The notes: a model not told the origin generated them from the sequence alone. A stretch of DNA of 64,000 bases from Cytophagales bacterium (GCA_013298125.1 JAAFJP010000006.1:149152-213151); one strand, 5' to 3'; counted from the stretch's first letter, positions 35,134 to 43,927 are shown. Numbers and translations: made by a program.

Positions 35134-36633
35134 TTATTTTCCCTTACTATACCCCAATTTCCTCAAATAAAAAACCTCTTTTAGAGGGTCATCAGCTCGT
35201 TTAGTCTCAACTCGACGAGTACCCCAAACGACAAAATTCTGGTCGTACCAAGCCGCCACGTTTGCCTCCTCGTCGGGTTTGGCTTTTTCGTCAGTTTTTA
35301 TTTCAAAAATGTCTTTCTCTCCCACGTGTTCGCTACCTTGTATTTGCTGTAAATTGACTTTTCCTTTATTCAAATACGCCAAAAGCCATTTGTCATTTAA
35401 CTTTGAAACTTGTATTTGTTCAACCAAATCCTCACTTACCAAATTATCCATCACCAAAGCATTGTCCCACAGGATTTTACCCGTTTTGTCAAACTCACAA
35501 ATCACAGCGTGGGTGAAAGTATATTGTTCATCAAATCGTTTTTCTTTATCCCCTGTCCTCGCACCCAAAATCGAAGCCGACAAAGATGAGTTACTTTTAG
35601 GTTGAGTATAAAAGATTTCTGCAATCAAAACTGACCCCTTCTCTGTTGGTAAAAGATTGTGAACCAATAACTTATAACTAAAATTTGGTTCTTTACCTTC
35701 CTTCTTTTTCTGTTCAATTTTCTCCTTCATTTTCTCCTGACGCTTGGGAGACATATAGGCAAAAAAGTTTTTCATATCACCAAATTTGATAATACTCGTT
35801 CCTTTTTCAAGACCTTCTTCTAAGCGTGTGAGGTATAATCCTTTTGAAAAATCGTTGCAATTATTGGAGTAATTACCGACCAAAAGGGTCTCCTTCTCGT
35901 TCAATGGCAACATTTTTCCACTGATAAAACTTAGGCTGTTCCCATCCTCCCCAGGCACGTGTAAGGTGCGAAGCGTTTTGCCCTCCGCCGAGTAAGTCTG
36001 AATTGCCAAGCCACACTTTCCTTTTCTTCTTTCTTTCACGATTACGTTAAGTTCGTTGCGTTTTTCATCCACTTCTAATCCATTGATTTCCAAGTGTTCA
36101 TCGTACAAACCGTGTAAAACTGTCCCTTTTTGATGGAAAAATGAAAAAGAAATCACGATGGGCTTGTCGTAATAATCGCCTCCTAAAAAGGCAGTATTTT
36201 CTAAGACTTTAAAGAATTCTACATCAACATTTCCTAATAATTTACCCTTAAACTCGTCTATTTCCCCACGTTCTAAGTCTAAGCGTACGATGTTTATTTT
36301 GGGCGTTTCGGGTTCTTGGAAAAGCCAGAAAAGATAGTTTTCATTTTGATAAGACATCACCGACTCAAAGCCTGATTCGAGATTGAGTGTTGTTTGCCAT
36401 TTTTCTTGCAGATTGGTATCATACTTATAAAATACCCAATGTGCCACATTTCGATTGAAAAATCCTTCCCGTTGCAAGGTCAGCAACATCCCGTTTTTAT
36501 CCAAAGGCAACACAGAAACCGACTCATCGAATTTAGAATCTTTGGGAATATCAATTTGTCCAAGCTGATTGAGTTGAGCCATGGCGGAGGCAGAAAAGAG
36601 CCCCCAAAAGAGTATTTGAAAAAGATATTTCAT
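35134..36633 (-). CDS. exported protein of unknown function
   Basis: 499 residues with a signal peptide (about 1-19, ending AMAQ). I recognise no family. The sequence alternates short beta segments with charged turns (NYLFWLFQEPETPKINIVRLD, ANVAAWYDQNFVVWGTRRVE), as in beta-propeller proteins, and it holds a basic, charged stretch KRQEKMKEKIEQKKKEGKEPN near 300-320. Probably periplasmic or surface. It leads into DUF2461 and TfoX genes on the same strand but with a 41-bp gap. Confidence 0.75.
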   Translation of the reverse strand: MKYLFQILFWGLFSASAMAQLNQLGQIDIPKDSKFDESVSVLPLDKNGMLLTLQREGFFNRNVAHWVFYKYDTNLQEKWQTTLNLESGFESVMSYQNENYLFWLFQEPETPKINIVRLDLERGEIDEFKGKLLGNVDVEFFKVLENTAFLGGDYYDKPIVISFSFFHQKGTVLHGLYDEHLEINGLEVDEKRNELNVIVKERRKGKCGLAIQTYSAEGKTLRTLHVPGEDGNSLSFISGKMLPLNEKETLLVGNYSNNCNDFSKGLYLTRLEEGLEKGTSIIKFGDMKNFFAYMSPKRQEKMKEKIEQKKKEGKEPNFSYKLLVHNLLPTEKGSVLIAEIFYTQPKSNSSLSASILGARTGDKEKRFDEQYTFTHAVICEFDKTGKILWDNALVMDNLVSEDLVEQIQVSKLNDKWLLAYLNKGKVNLQQIQGSEHVGEKDIFEIKTDEKAKPDEEANVAAWYDQNFVVWGTRRVETKRADDPLKEVFYLRKLGYSKGK

Positions 36634-36674
36634 TGGCGAAAAATTCGTTGATTGAACATTTAGGGTTTTTTTTA

Positions 36675-37328
36675 TTACTCACCATTCAAATCTGTCGTTA
36701 GCACATCACTCATGTAATCAAAAAAAGGTCGCATGGCCAAGAATGTTTTGATGACTTCTTGTTGAAAATCAACTGATAAAACTTCTTCATTGGTAAATGT
36801 CCGTTTTACAACAAATTGCCCCTTTTTAATCAAATTAATGGCAGGATGATTTTTGTCAAAACCTTTTGGAGCTGATTTTACGGCATCTTCTCCTTTGAGT
36901 TCGCCAAAGTATTTTTTGAAAGTATTGTCAGAAGTAATCTGTTCGATTTCGCTCGTATCAGCCTCAAATTCTTTACGGATGCGATACAAATCTTCGTTAT
37001 TAGGTCCCCAAAATCCTCCTCCCACAAAACTATTATTGGGTTCAACTTGAAGATAATATCCTCCTCTCAAATTGGGTTTTACACGAGAATAGCCAGCTCC
37101 AAAATTGGTTTTATAGGGTGATTTGTCTTTTGAAAAACGAACGTCTTTGTAAATCCTAAAAATACGAATTTCATTTAAGCTATCGTGCTTTTGAAGTTCT
37201 GCATAAATTTCATGAAAAAAGACTTTGTTTTCTTTTACTATTTCGTCGAATTCAGATTTGTTCTGAGCAAACCATTCTCGATTATTATTTGCTTTCAGTT
37301 TTTCGAGAAAATTTAAGGCGTTTTTCAT
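36675..37328 (-). CDS. DUF2461 family protein
   Basis: 217 residues. The family signature is strong: LNFLEKLKANNNREWFAQNKSEFDEI at the N-terminus, FRIYKDVRFSKDKSPYKTNFGAG, GGYYLQVEPNNSFVGGGFW. The function of the family is unknown. Its start codon overlaps the end of the TfoX-like gene by 4 bp (ATGA), so the two are translationally coupled. Confidence 0.88.
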   Translation of the reverse strand: MKNALNFLEKLKANNNREWFAQNKSEFDEIVKENKVFFHEIYAELQKHDSLNEIRIFRIYKDVRFSKDKSPYKTNFGAGYSRVKPNLRGGYYLQVEPNNSFVGGGFWGPNNEDLYRIRKEFEADTSEIEQITSDNTFKKYFGELKGEDAVKSAPKGFDKNHPAINLIKKGQFVVKRTFTNEEVLSVDFQQEVIKTFLAMRPFFDYMSDVLTTDLNGE

Positions 37329-37672
37329 TTCTTTTTCTTTGATGATTTTGCAATTTTATTGTAGTCAAGGCAAATGTTTATGAAATATTCAAAGTCTTTA
37401 TTTGCCTGAAAACCATCTGGATTGATGTAGCAATAACCTTTATACTCTTTGCCTTTCATTAACATTGTCTCATACCCAATTTTCTCAGAAACTTCCTCTT
37501 GAAGATTGGGGTCGAAACGCAACATTAAATTCTCCCCACTTACGCACACGCAAGTTTTTCCATCAACCATGAAGTTCAAGACATTAAACATGGTCTTTTC
37601 TTCTATTTCTAAGTTTGTTTTTTCAGCGAGATATGCTCTTACTCGGTCTGCGAGTTTGATGTCGTATGCCAT
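37325..37672 (-). CDS. TfoX N-terminal domain protein
   Basis: 115 residues resembling the TfoX/Sxy N-terminal domain: LADRVRAYLAE, a central MFNVLNFMVDGKTCVCVSGENLMLRF sheet and EYFINICLDYNKIA near the end. Bacteroidetes have several small stand-alone copies with no proven role in competence. A second TfoX-like protein is encoded at 40247. It overlaps DUF2461 by 4 bp. Confidence 0.75.
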   Translation of the reverse strand: MAYDIKLADRVRAYLAEKTNLEIEEKTMFNVLNFMVDGKTCVCVSGENLMLRFDPNLQEEVSEKIGYETMLMKGKEYKGYCYINPDGFQANKDFEYFINICLDYNKIAKSSKKKK

Positions 37673-38046
37673 AGGTTTGAGTTAAATTTCGTTTTGAATT
37701 ATACAAAAATACCAATTGGTATCTTGAAAAGGTCGTTGAAGTAAAAATAAACGATCATTGAAGCGATTTTGATTCTTTCAATGAATTTCGTTGTTCATTC
37801 AAAGAATATCCTCATAACTATTTTGTAAAGTATTACGCCAAAAGCTACTCCAACTCCTGTTTTGAATGTGTCTGTTTGATAAAATTTCTTTTCCATTTTT
37901 CTTTCTTTTACGATTAAGACTTCAAACCTTTTTCTATTACATATTCACTTTGTGTTTTCAACATCCAAAACCTGCCAAAGTGCAGTGTTCTCAGAATCAA
38001 TAGTTTGGATTTTTATTAATTCTTTTTGATACATACTTATTGCAAA
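37673..38046. other. 374-bp gap with at most small frames
   Basis: No recognised gene. Two short minus-strand frames start with ATG here: one at 37795-37896 (33 residues, hydrophobic, listed separately) and one at 37945-38034 (29 residues, polar, not supported). No strong inverted repeat seen. Confidence 0.5.
37795..37896 (-). CDS. possible 33-residue membrane peptide
   Basis: ATG at 37896, stop at 37795-37797. The second half is hydrophobic with basic residues (GVGVAFGVILYKIVMRIFF) after a polar start (MEKKFYQTDTFKT), as in small single-span proteins. There is no homology evidence and the frame is short, so it may be chance. Confidence 0.3.
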   Translation of the reverse strand: MEKKFYQTDTFKTGVGVAFGVILYKIVMRIFFE

Positions 38047-38778
38047 TTATCTACTGCCGTAAATACTTTGTACTCCCAGAATATCCCCTGATTGCAACTG
38101 GACGTAAGAAGTACTTCTACTCGGGTGCATTACATTTTGAGAATTTACGTGTCCAAGACCAAGTACGTGACCAATTTCATGTAAAATTGCTCCATAGATA
38201 TTTGTACAACTGTAATCATTTTTCTTGAATACAATTTGTCCTTTGATTTCATTACAAGGCACTTGGGTAAAATTTGGATAGCCAATTGAAGATTGTTCAA
38301 TATCGGCGGCAATGATTTTTATGTCTGCATTTTCATTCGCAGATACTTCTTTAAAGTTAATTTTTGCGACGGAAGACCATTCTTTAAATGCCAACCGAAA
38401 TTTATCCTTCGCACACGAACCAATATTATCTTCAAATGGAAGGCTCGTAAGGTTTTCTTTGCTATGTGTACTAAAAACGAAACCCGCTTGCATGAATTTG
38501 TAGGTTAATTCTACATTTCCAAGACCTGGACCTGGTTTTTCTAAGCCAGTATTCGTAAAAGGATTTCCACTTCCCCATTTATAACCAAAAGTGCAATAAG
38601 CTCCATTTCCTTTTCCATCGCAGGTTCTTCCTAAGTCCGAATCACACAATTTGTAAGTTGGAATAACATCCTTACTACAACTACCCGTAAAAAAGAGTAA
38701 TGAATAATTGATTAAGAAGAAAGTGACTTTTTGATTTAAAAAACCTTTTTTTCTGAAAATTGATAAAATGTAGTTCAT
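38047..38778 (-). CDS. matrixin-family zinc metalloprotease, lipoprotein
   Basis: 243 residues. A long basic N-terminus is followed by a lipoprotein signal with Cys34 (LLFFTGSC). The zinc site His200-Glu201-x2-His204-x5-His210 (HEIGHVLGLGH) and the Met-turn NVMHPS (Met217) are complete, so it is a metzincin of the M10 matrixin type. Six Cys in the mature part may form disulfides. It is probably a surface or periplasmic protease. Confidence 0.88.
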   Translation of the reverse strand: MNYILSIFRKKGFLNQKVTFFLINYSLLFFTGSCSKDVIPTYKLCDSDLGRTCDGKGNGAYCTFGYKWGSGNPFTNTGLEKPGPGLGNVELTYKFMQAGFVFSTHSKENLTSLPFEDNIGSCAKDKFRLAFKEWSSVAKINFKEVSANENADIKIIAADIEQSSIGYPNFTQVPCNEIKGQIVFKKNDYSCTNIYGAILHEIGHVLGLGHVNSQNVMHPSRSTSYVQLQSGDILGVQSIYGSR

Positions 38779-38824
38779 GATTTGATTTGTTTAGGGTGAT
38801 TTTTCATTTGGACTAATCGTATTT

Positions 38825-39550
38825 CTACGAAAAGAACAAATGTCGAAAATAGCTATCTGGATCATTCAAAAACGACTTTGTTAATCTAAAATGCTCTGTT
38901 TCTTGGTAATTAATTTCTGCCAAATTGTTATCAAGATTTAATACAATGCCATTTGGGTAACTCAATAAAATTGGCGAATGAGTCGCAATAATAAATTGAG
39001 CATTGCCTGATTTTTCAAGTTCGTTGATGATTGATAAAAATGTGAGTTGCCTTTGGGGAGATAAAGCCGCTTCGGGTTCATCTAAAATATAAATACCCTC
39101 TTTGGGCAGATTTTGAAATAAAGCTAAAAAAGATTCTCCATGAGATTGATGGTGTAATGATTTGCCGCCGTAAGCCCCATAAACATCAATACCTTTGTTT
39201 TCCTCTGCAAGTATATCTACGTAGGTAGCAAAATTAAAAAAACTTTCTGCCCTCATGAAAAAACCTTTTGCTATTTTTAATCTCCAAGTTAATCGCATAA
39301 ATGCCGACAAATCAGACTCTGTGCTTTGAAATTTATAATTGCTATTCTTTGTACCACCCGAAAGATTAAAGCCAATCAAATCGGCAATTGATTCTAATAT
39401 AGTTGATTTTCCCGAGCCATTTTCCCCAACCAAAAAAGTTACATTGGACTTAAAATCTATTTCAAAGCCACTTCTAATCAACGGAACTGTAAAAGGGTAT
39501 CTATCAGGAAAATCATTGTCAATCGTTTTTGCACTTGTAAGAAATGGCAT
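38825..39550 (-). CDS. AAA-type ATPase (RecF/ABC-like)
   Basis: 241 residues. Walker A GENGSGKST (about 41-49), a Q-loop-like region, a signature-like HQSHGESFLALF and Walker B GIYILDEPEAALSP (about 152-165), then the H-switch ATHSP. The whole protein is one ATPase domain without a nuclease or Toprim part. This family type often forms the ATPase half of defence or repair pairs, but the neighbour at 39563 is not a recognisable nuclease, so I call no system. Confidence 0.82.
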   Translation of the reverse strand: MPFLTSAKTIDNDFPDRYPFTVPLIRSGFEIDFKSNVTFLVGENGSGKSTILESIADLIGFNLSGGTKNSNYKFQSTESDLSAFMRLTWRLKIAKGFFMRAESFFNFATYVDILAEENKGIDVYGAYGGKSLHHQSHGESFLALFQNLPKEGIYILDEPEAALSPQRQLTFLSIINELEKSGNAQFIIATHSPILLSYPNGIVLNLDNNLAEINYQETEHFRLTKSFLNDPDSYFRHLFFS

Positions 39551-39562
39551 ATTATCCTAAAA

Positions 39563-39913
39563 TTATGTTTTATATGAATCTATCCCTACCATGGGCTTTT
39601 TTCGCTCCATTATTTGTTCTTCCAAAACTTCAAAATCCGTCATACCCTCAATTGTCTCGATTCCCCAAGGTCTTGAAGTATTAATTTTAAGAATTTTTTG
39701 TCCTTTTGAGTTTTGTCGCTCCTTTATAATCTCACAAGCAACTTCTCCATCTTGTGGATAGTTACTTGTAGTGTCCAAATGCTTATCTACAAGAATTGGG
39801 ACTTTATCTTGAATAATATGCTCTTTGTTAAAAACGTCCACAAATGAACACTCCACAAAGCCAGGTTGGTGGTCGCTTATGAATTTTGTTATCGTAACTT
39901 TTAGTGCAAACAT
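39563..39913 (-). CDS. hypothetical protein
   Basis: 116 residues, unrecognised. It opens with an OB-like beta run (KVTITKFISDHQPGFVECSFVDVF) and a second half with RPWGIETIEGMTDFEVLEEQI. There is no signal peptide or membrane segment. It is placed 12 bp upstream of the ATPase gene on the same strand, so the two may be co-expressed. Confidence 0.6.
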   Translation of the reverse strand: MFALKVTITKFISDHQPGFVECSFVDVFNKEHIIQDKVPILVDKHLDTTSNYPQDGEVACEIIKERQNSKGQKILKINTSRPWGIETIEGMTDFEVLEEQIMERKKPMVGIDSYKT

Positions 39914-39946
39914 TTTAATTATTCTTTTTGCCTCGACAGCTTATGC

Positions 39947-40153
39947 TTATTTTTGTTTGTTTAATTCCTCTTTTATTTTTTGTACACTAACTCCTCCAAC
40001 AGCAATATCTTCATCGGGTTTTTCATTTATTGTTATAAAAAATAAATGTTTGGGTATTCCAGTAATTTCCACAGAAATATCGGTAAGTTGAGTTATGAGT
40101 TTTTCTTTTACTTCACTGGTTAGTTTCCCCGCTGTAAATTCAATTATTGGCAT
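39947..40153 (-). CDS. 4-oxalocrotonate tautomerase-like protein
   Basis: 68 residues with the family's N-terminal proline right after Met (MPIIEFTAGKLTSEVKEKL), which acts as the catalytic base. Length and the ITINEKPDEDIAVGGVSV segment fit the small tautomerases that form hexamers. The substrate is unknown; no aromatic-degradation genes adjoin. Confidence 0.8.
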   Translation of the reverse strand: MPIIEFTAGKLTSEVKEKLITQLTDISVEITGIPKHLFFITINEKPDEDIAVGGVSVQKIKEELNKQK

Positions 40154-40246
40154 ATTTCAGAAAATTATTTTAATATTCGTTTAATTTTATTCATCAATTC
40201 TATTTACTTTACTTTTTGCTCAAATGTAAGACCTAAGAAAACAAAA

Positions 40247-40579
40247 TCATGCTCCTCCTTTCTTCTTCTTAGGTTTGGGTTCTGGTAATTCTTGGACAGT
40301 TATCTCAACTAATTTTCTCAGCCAAATGCTGTCCTCTATTTTCTCTTCAATCAAAAAACATGGTTTTGCACCTTCATAGGGAGATTCCTCCACCACATCA
40401 TTAATGTATTCTCTTCCAGATAAAGTTGGTTTTATGAACAATTTATTATCACAAACGAGTGCAAACATCTTGTCTCCAAAGTACAAACCATATTCCCCAA
40501 ACATTTTCTTGTAGGAAATTTGCTCAGGAATATTGATTTGTTCAATGATAAAATCTACGAATTGCTGTTGTGATGCCAT
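40247..40579 (-). CDS. TfoX/Sxy N-terminal domain protein
   Basis: 110 residues. The pattern YKKMFGEYGLYFGDKMFALVCDNKLFIKPT is a good match to the TfoX N-terminal domain. The C-terminus is a short Lys/Pro-rich tail (PEPKPKKKKGG), which may contact nucleic acid. No C-terminal TfoX domain. Function in this phylum unproven. Confidence 0.82.
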   Translation of the reverse strand: MASQQQFVDFIIEQINIPEQISYKKMFGEYGLYFGDKMFALVCDNKLFIKPTLSGREYINDVVEESPYEGAKPCFLIEEKIEDSIWLRKLVEITVQELPEPKPKKKKGGA

Positions 40580-40645
40580 GTTTGAGATATTTAGTTTGTT
40601 AGAATTAAATTTTTCCTTAAAACAAAAATACTATATTCTATCTAT

Positions 40646-40685
40646 AAAAAAAGGTCATTGATTTATGTTTCAATGACCTTTTTTG
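40646..40685. terminator. terminator hairpin, sequence repeated at 42571-42604
   Basis: AAAAGGTCATTG pairs with CAATGACCTTTT around ATTTATGTTT. It lies 3' of the broken Rpn gene. The 34 bp at 40649-40682 are identical to 42571-42604, beyond the second Rpn gene. Confidence 0.85.
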
Positions 40686-40702
40686 ACATAACTCTCAATA
40701 AA

Positions 40703-41605
40703 TTACTTTCCATTTCCAGAAAGTTGATTCTGAATATCAAGTACAAAATCTATCGTTACATCATTATCTTCCGCAATTTCTTGAATTGTTAATTTTGCCC
40801 TTTGAATTGCTTTTTTTACAGATTCGGTTTTAAGGTTTTTTTCTGCAATAATTTTAGCTTTTTCTTCGGCAGCCTTAATTTTCTTTTCCTCATTTTTAAG
40901 GATTACAGCATTCTTAGAAATTGTCATTTCGTAGGCAAAGCGTTGTTCTGGGGTTAGTTTTTTTGTGTCTAACTCCTTGATTGCTACATCCAACCACTCC
41001 TCGTTCCAGAATTGAGGATATTGCTTTGGTGATTTTGCTTTATGAAGATTTTTCATCGTATAAATCAATTTGTCTAAGTCCGAATGTATGTCGTTTGATT
41101 TCTTTTTAAATTTAGCTAATTCTAATGTAATAAACGTTAATTGGTCGTCAATTAGTTCGTTTTTTTCGTTTCTTAATGTCGCAATGTTATGATAATCAGC
41201 TATTTCTGAAAAAATATCCTTAGCTAAAATGCCGATGCAATAAATTTTAGGTAAACCTTCAAAGCTATATTTTCCTTTTTTAACCAGTGTATTGAAACGA
41301 TGAAAAGCATAGAATTTCATACGATGAATAAACTCTGGATATTCGCTCAGTTGCATCTCAACGATAAAATGGTTATTGTTAGCATCTGTACAGGCTAAAT
41401 CATAAATTCCTCAACGGCTTTCCATCGTAATACCTTTTATTTCACTCTGAATAAATATTACCTCTCGTATAGGTACAGGCGAGTTTACGAGTGCCTGCAA
41501 TGCTTTTCTCAAAAACCTTGTATCAGATTCATTACCAAAAGTTACTTTGAATCCATAATCTGAAAGAATAGATATAAATCGTTCATTTTCATTGAATTGT
41601 TCCAT
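40703..41605 (-). pseudogene. Rpn-type PD-(D/E)XK nuclease gene with internal TGA
   Basis: Two collinear frames (41605-41411 and 41410-40703) are in the same reading frame and separated by one TGA at 41411-41413. Joined, they give about 300 residues of the Rpn/PDDEXK_2 family of DNA-cutting, transposase-like nucleases. The stop falls just before the catalytic region: the next residues are GIYDLACTDANNNHFIVEMQ, which carries the conserved Asp and the E-x-Q of the PD-(D/E)XK site. A single C-to-T change (CGA to TGA) would explain it. The C-terminus has a Lys/Glu-rich coil. Sequencing error or read-through cannot be excluded. Confidence 0.85.
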
Positions 41606-41639
41606 AAAACAAAAATACAACATTTATGACAAACAAAAA

Positions 41640-41671
41640 AAATGCCCTTAATCGTTGGATTTTGGGCATTT
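41640..41671. terminator. terminator-like hairpin between the Rpn genes
   Basis: AAATGCCC and GGGCATTT pair across a 16-nt loop, with T and A runs. It lies directly 3' of the 41703 gene. Confidence 0.6.
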
Positions 41672-41702
41672 TGGGGATTTATGATATTTTAATTCTTCCT
41701 AT

Positions 41703-42536
41703 TTAATTTACAGCAAGTTTTTGTTTTACAGATTTAACAAAACTTACAGTAACTCCTGCAATATCAGCAATTTGGTTAATAGTTTTAGTGCCTTCTTGCA
41801 AAAGGTATGACACAAACGACTCTTTACCTTTATCAAAACCTACCAAAAAAGCTACATCTCTTTCTTCGTCAATATATTTTGCGATGCTGTCCATAACGAT
41901 TATTTTTAATTTTGCGGAACGCCGCTGCGATTTCAATTTACGCAACTGTGCTAAGATACGCAACTGTTTGAAGTATCTTTTTAACGCTAAATCTCCTTCC
42001 GTAGTTTCCTCAAGTCTTGAAATGATGTGTTTTAGGGCATTTTCGGGTGTTTCTTTGTTGAAGTTGGCTAAAACGGACAAAATAACTTCTTCGGGTTGGT
42101 TCGAGTTGAGGAAGATTTTGTAATCTATGGTGTTGAGTGCCAGTAGGTTGTATTTGAAGGTCAAGTCAAGGGTTTGAAGTGAACTCTCCATTGTTAGTTT
42201 GTCTTTTCCCAAATATATCACGTATTGCCTGACTGGAATGAGATATTTTCTAAAAAGCATTGCTTTGTAGTCAAGCATACGATGTACCATTTCATCATCA
42301 TTTTTGACTTGAAATTCTATTTGTAGAACAAACGTATTATCCTGATTATCAGTTACTTTTTTGAGTACATCGGGTTTGCGTTCTTTGGTGTGTTGAATAT
42401 CATCTGGTAGTTCTTCCATCGAAGTAGCCGTAATTTCCAACACATTTTGCATGATACTTGAAATTACGGCTTCAATGTTTTCCTTGAAAATCTTATCGTA
42501 TTGGTTGGCTTGACGTTTTTTATTTTGTGGTTTCAT
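41703..42536 (-). CDS. Rpn-type PD-(D/E)XK nuclease family protein
   Basis: 277 residues from the ATG at 42536. An earlier in-frame ATG adds 12 residues without similarity. KPDVLKKV (Asp56) and FVLQIEFQV (Glu74-x-Gln76) fit the PD-(D/E)XK active site of the Rpn/transposase-like nucleases, followed by helices and a C-terminal helix-turn-helix-like end (TINQIADIAGVTVSFVKSVKQKL). Such proteins promote recA-independent recombination in Escherichia coli; the role here is unknown. It lies upstream of a degenerate relative of the same broad family. Confidence 0.8.
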   Translation of the reverse strand: MKPQNKKRQANQYDKIFKENIEAVISSIMQNVLEITATSMEELPDDIQHTKERKPDVLKKVTDNQDNTFVLQIEFQVKNDDEMVHRMLDYKAMLFRKYLIPVRQYVIYLGKDKLTMESSLQTLDLTFKYNLLALNTIDYKIFLNSNQPEEVILSVLANFNKETPENALKHIISRLEETTEGDLALKRYFKQLRILAQLRKLKSQRRSAKLKIIVMDSIAKYIDEERDVAFLVGFDKGKESFVSYLLQEGTKTINQIADIAGVTVSFVKSVKQKLAVN

Positions 42537-42570
42537 TTGGCAAAAATACTGAAAACAAGGTAAAAACCTC

Positions 42571-42604
42571 AAAAGGTCATTGATTTATGTTTCAATGACC
42601 TTTT
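42571..42604. repeat. second copy of the 34-bp hairpin of 40649-40682
   Basis: Identical over 34 bp to the terminator at 40649-40682. Here it lies upstream of an Rpn gene, where a terminator for that gene has no purpose. The two copies bracket the Rpn pair. Confidence 0.85.
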
Positions 42605-42605
42605 G

Positions 42606-42690
42606 GTTAGTTTTGGTGCTCATAATTCCTTTCATCGGTTAGCTTACGCAGAGGTTGTTGGTGGAAAAAAAACACCAACAACGGCGGGAA
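42606..42690. repeat. palindromic element GTTGTTGGTG
   Basis: Perfect 10-bp arms GTTGTTGGTG (42654-42663) and CACCAACAAC (42673-42682) surround a run of A, within a stretch that codes for nothing I recognise and has a higher GC content than its flanks. Confidence 0.7.
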
Positions 42691-42721
42691 AACTTATTTT
42701 TTGCTCATAAACTGTTAATAA

Positions 42722-43000
42722 TCAAATACTTGGGTTGCTGACGCACAATGTCTGGTCGGGAGACCAGCCACGGGACTCAGTTTCGAGAAAAATGATAGTT
42801 TAGGCAATTCTAAACAGTATCATGCTTACGGCAATCCTGCAATTATAGTTGCTTTTTCAGTCGGTGCTGCGATAATATTACATGTAACGAAAGCTGCCCC
42901 CAAAGCTGTAATTGTAGCAATTGTTATATTAGGACTATTGGCAGCATTTGCATTATCAAAAAATGTTGATAAAGATGACAATTCTCAAATTTCTGCTTGA
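42722..43000 (+). pseudogene. remnant of a small membrane protein gene joined to a repeat
   Basis: A frame without ATG is open from 42722 to the TGA at 42998-43000. The second half (from about 42840) reads like a real protein: NPAIIVAFSVGAAIILHVTKAAP, KAVIVAIVILGLLAAFALS, then an acidic tail, so two hydrophobic segments. The first part is formed by a GC-rich repeat with the palindrome CTGGTC-GGGA-GACCAG at 42752-42767. It looks as if the original 5' end was lost or replaced. The product is unknown. Confidence 0.5.
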
Positions 43001-43022
43001 ATTATCAATCTTCTACATTGAT

Positions 43023-43057
43023 AAAAGGGTCAAATTGAAATCCAATTTGCCCCTTTT
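43023..43057. terminator. terminator hairpin overlapping the channel gene stop
   Basis: AAAAGGGTCAAATTG and CAATTTGCCCCTTTT pair with one mismatch across AAATC. It reaches the last bases of the minus-strand channel gene. Confidence 0.7.
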
Positions 43058-43898
43058 ATTTTTTTGTTAATTTTGATGCAATTGAATTTAGAAATAACCC
43101 AATAATTATAATTCCTAAAATTGCTTCACTTGCAACTATTAACCTTGCCAACGTAGTCAACGGTACAATATCCCCGAAACCAACCGTTGTAATTGTCATT
43201 GAACTAAAATAAAACATTCTCCAATAATTACCACTCATATCCGAGGGAATTCCATTCATTGTGTTGATAAATGATTCTAATTTTTCCCAGGCTTTTTTTC
43301 TAAACATCATTATTGAACGACCTTGTATATGAATTTCATCATTCCAGAAAATCTGGTCAATCATTGTTGAATCATAATTAAAATTAATTTTACTGTATTC
43401 AATATATTTGTAGATAAATACTGGATTATCTGTCAAAGTATCTAATGCTTCTGTACAAAATTCATCACTAATATTGACGGTCGCAGCCATTGGTTGCATC
43501 ATTTCAGCACCTTTTTCAAGTTTAAATTTCATCCCATCAGCTTCAAAAACAGAGTCTTTTTCTTGAATTCCATATGTTGGTAAGAAAAAATCAAATTTTA
43601 CTGAATTTGAATTACCTTTTATATCATGAATTTCGATTTCATTTATATCAAAATAATTATTGTTTATTACTGAGACAGTTTTATCAAAATGAAATTTATG
43701 ATTAGATATAATTTCTTCTCTAATTATATCTTTTAAAACTTCTTTATCTTTATTTAAAACTGTTTCCAAGGTTACAGTTGAATGATAAAACTGTTTTGGT
43801 AAACACCAGTGATATATTACGGCATAAAAGGGGATTAGTAATAAGTATATAGCACCCCAATGATTAGGTTGAATTTTATCCAGTCTAAAATTTTTCAT
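43056..43898 (-). CDS. two-span K+ channel-like protein with large external domain
   Basis: 280 residues from the ATG at 43898 (an earlier one adds 7). TM1 is at about 14-33, then some 190 residues of soluble domain, then a pore helix and selectivity filter T-V-G-F-G-D (238-243) and TM2 at about 250-272 (LIVASEAILGIIIIGLFLNS). This is the Ion_trans_2 pore. In usual two-span channels the loop between TM1 and the pore is short. Here it is a folded domain that would lie in the periplasm (KFDFFLPTYGIQEKDSVFEADGM and others). There is no cytoplasmic RCK domain. Gating by a periplasmic signal is a guess. Confidence 0.82.
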   Translation of the reverse strand: MKNFRLDKIQPNHWGAIYLLLIPFYAVIYHWCLPKQFYHSTVTLETVLNKDKEVLKDIIREEIISNHKFHFDKTVSVINNNYFDINEIEIHDIKGNSNSVKFDFFLPTYGIQEKDSVFEADGMKFKLEKGAEMMQPMAATVNISDEFCTEALDTLTDNPVFIYKYIEYSKINFNYDSTMIDQIFWNDEIHIQGRSIMMFRKKAWEKLESFINTMNGIPSDMSGNYWRMFYFSSMTITTVGFGDIVPLTTLARLIVASEAILGIIIIGLFLNSIASKLTKK

Positions 43899-43927
43899 AA
43901 TAACGTAAAATTTGAGCATATAAAATA

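Noticed and set aside
37945..38034. 29-residue minus-strand frame
   Set aside because: Short, polar, without hydrophobic or motif evidence; likely chance.
38825..39913. Two-gene defence system (ATPase plus partner)
   Set aside because: The partner at 39563 has no nuclease or effector motif that I can see, and the surroundings are ordinary small genes.
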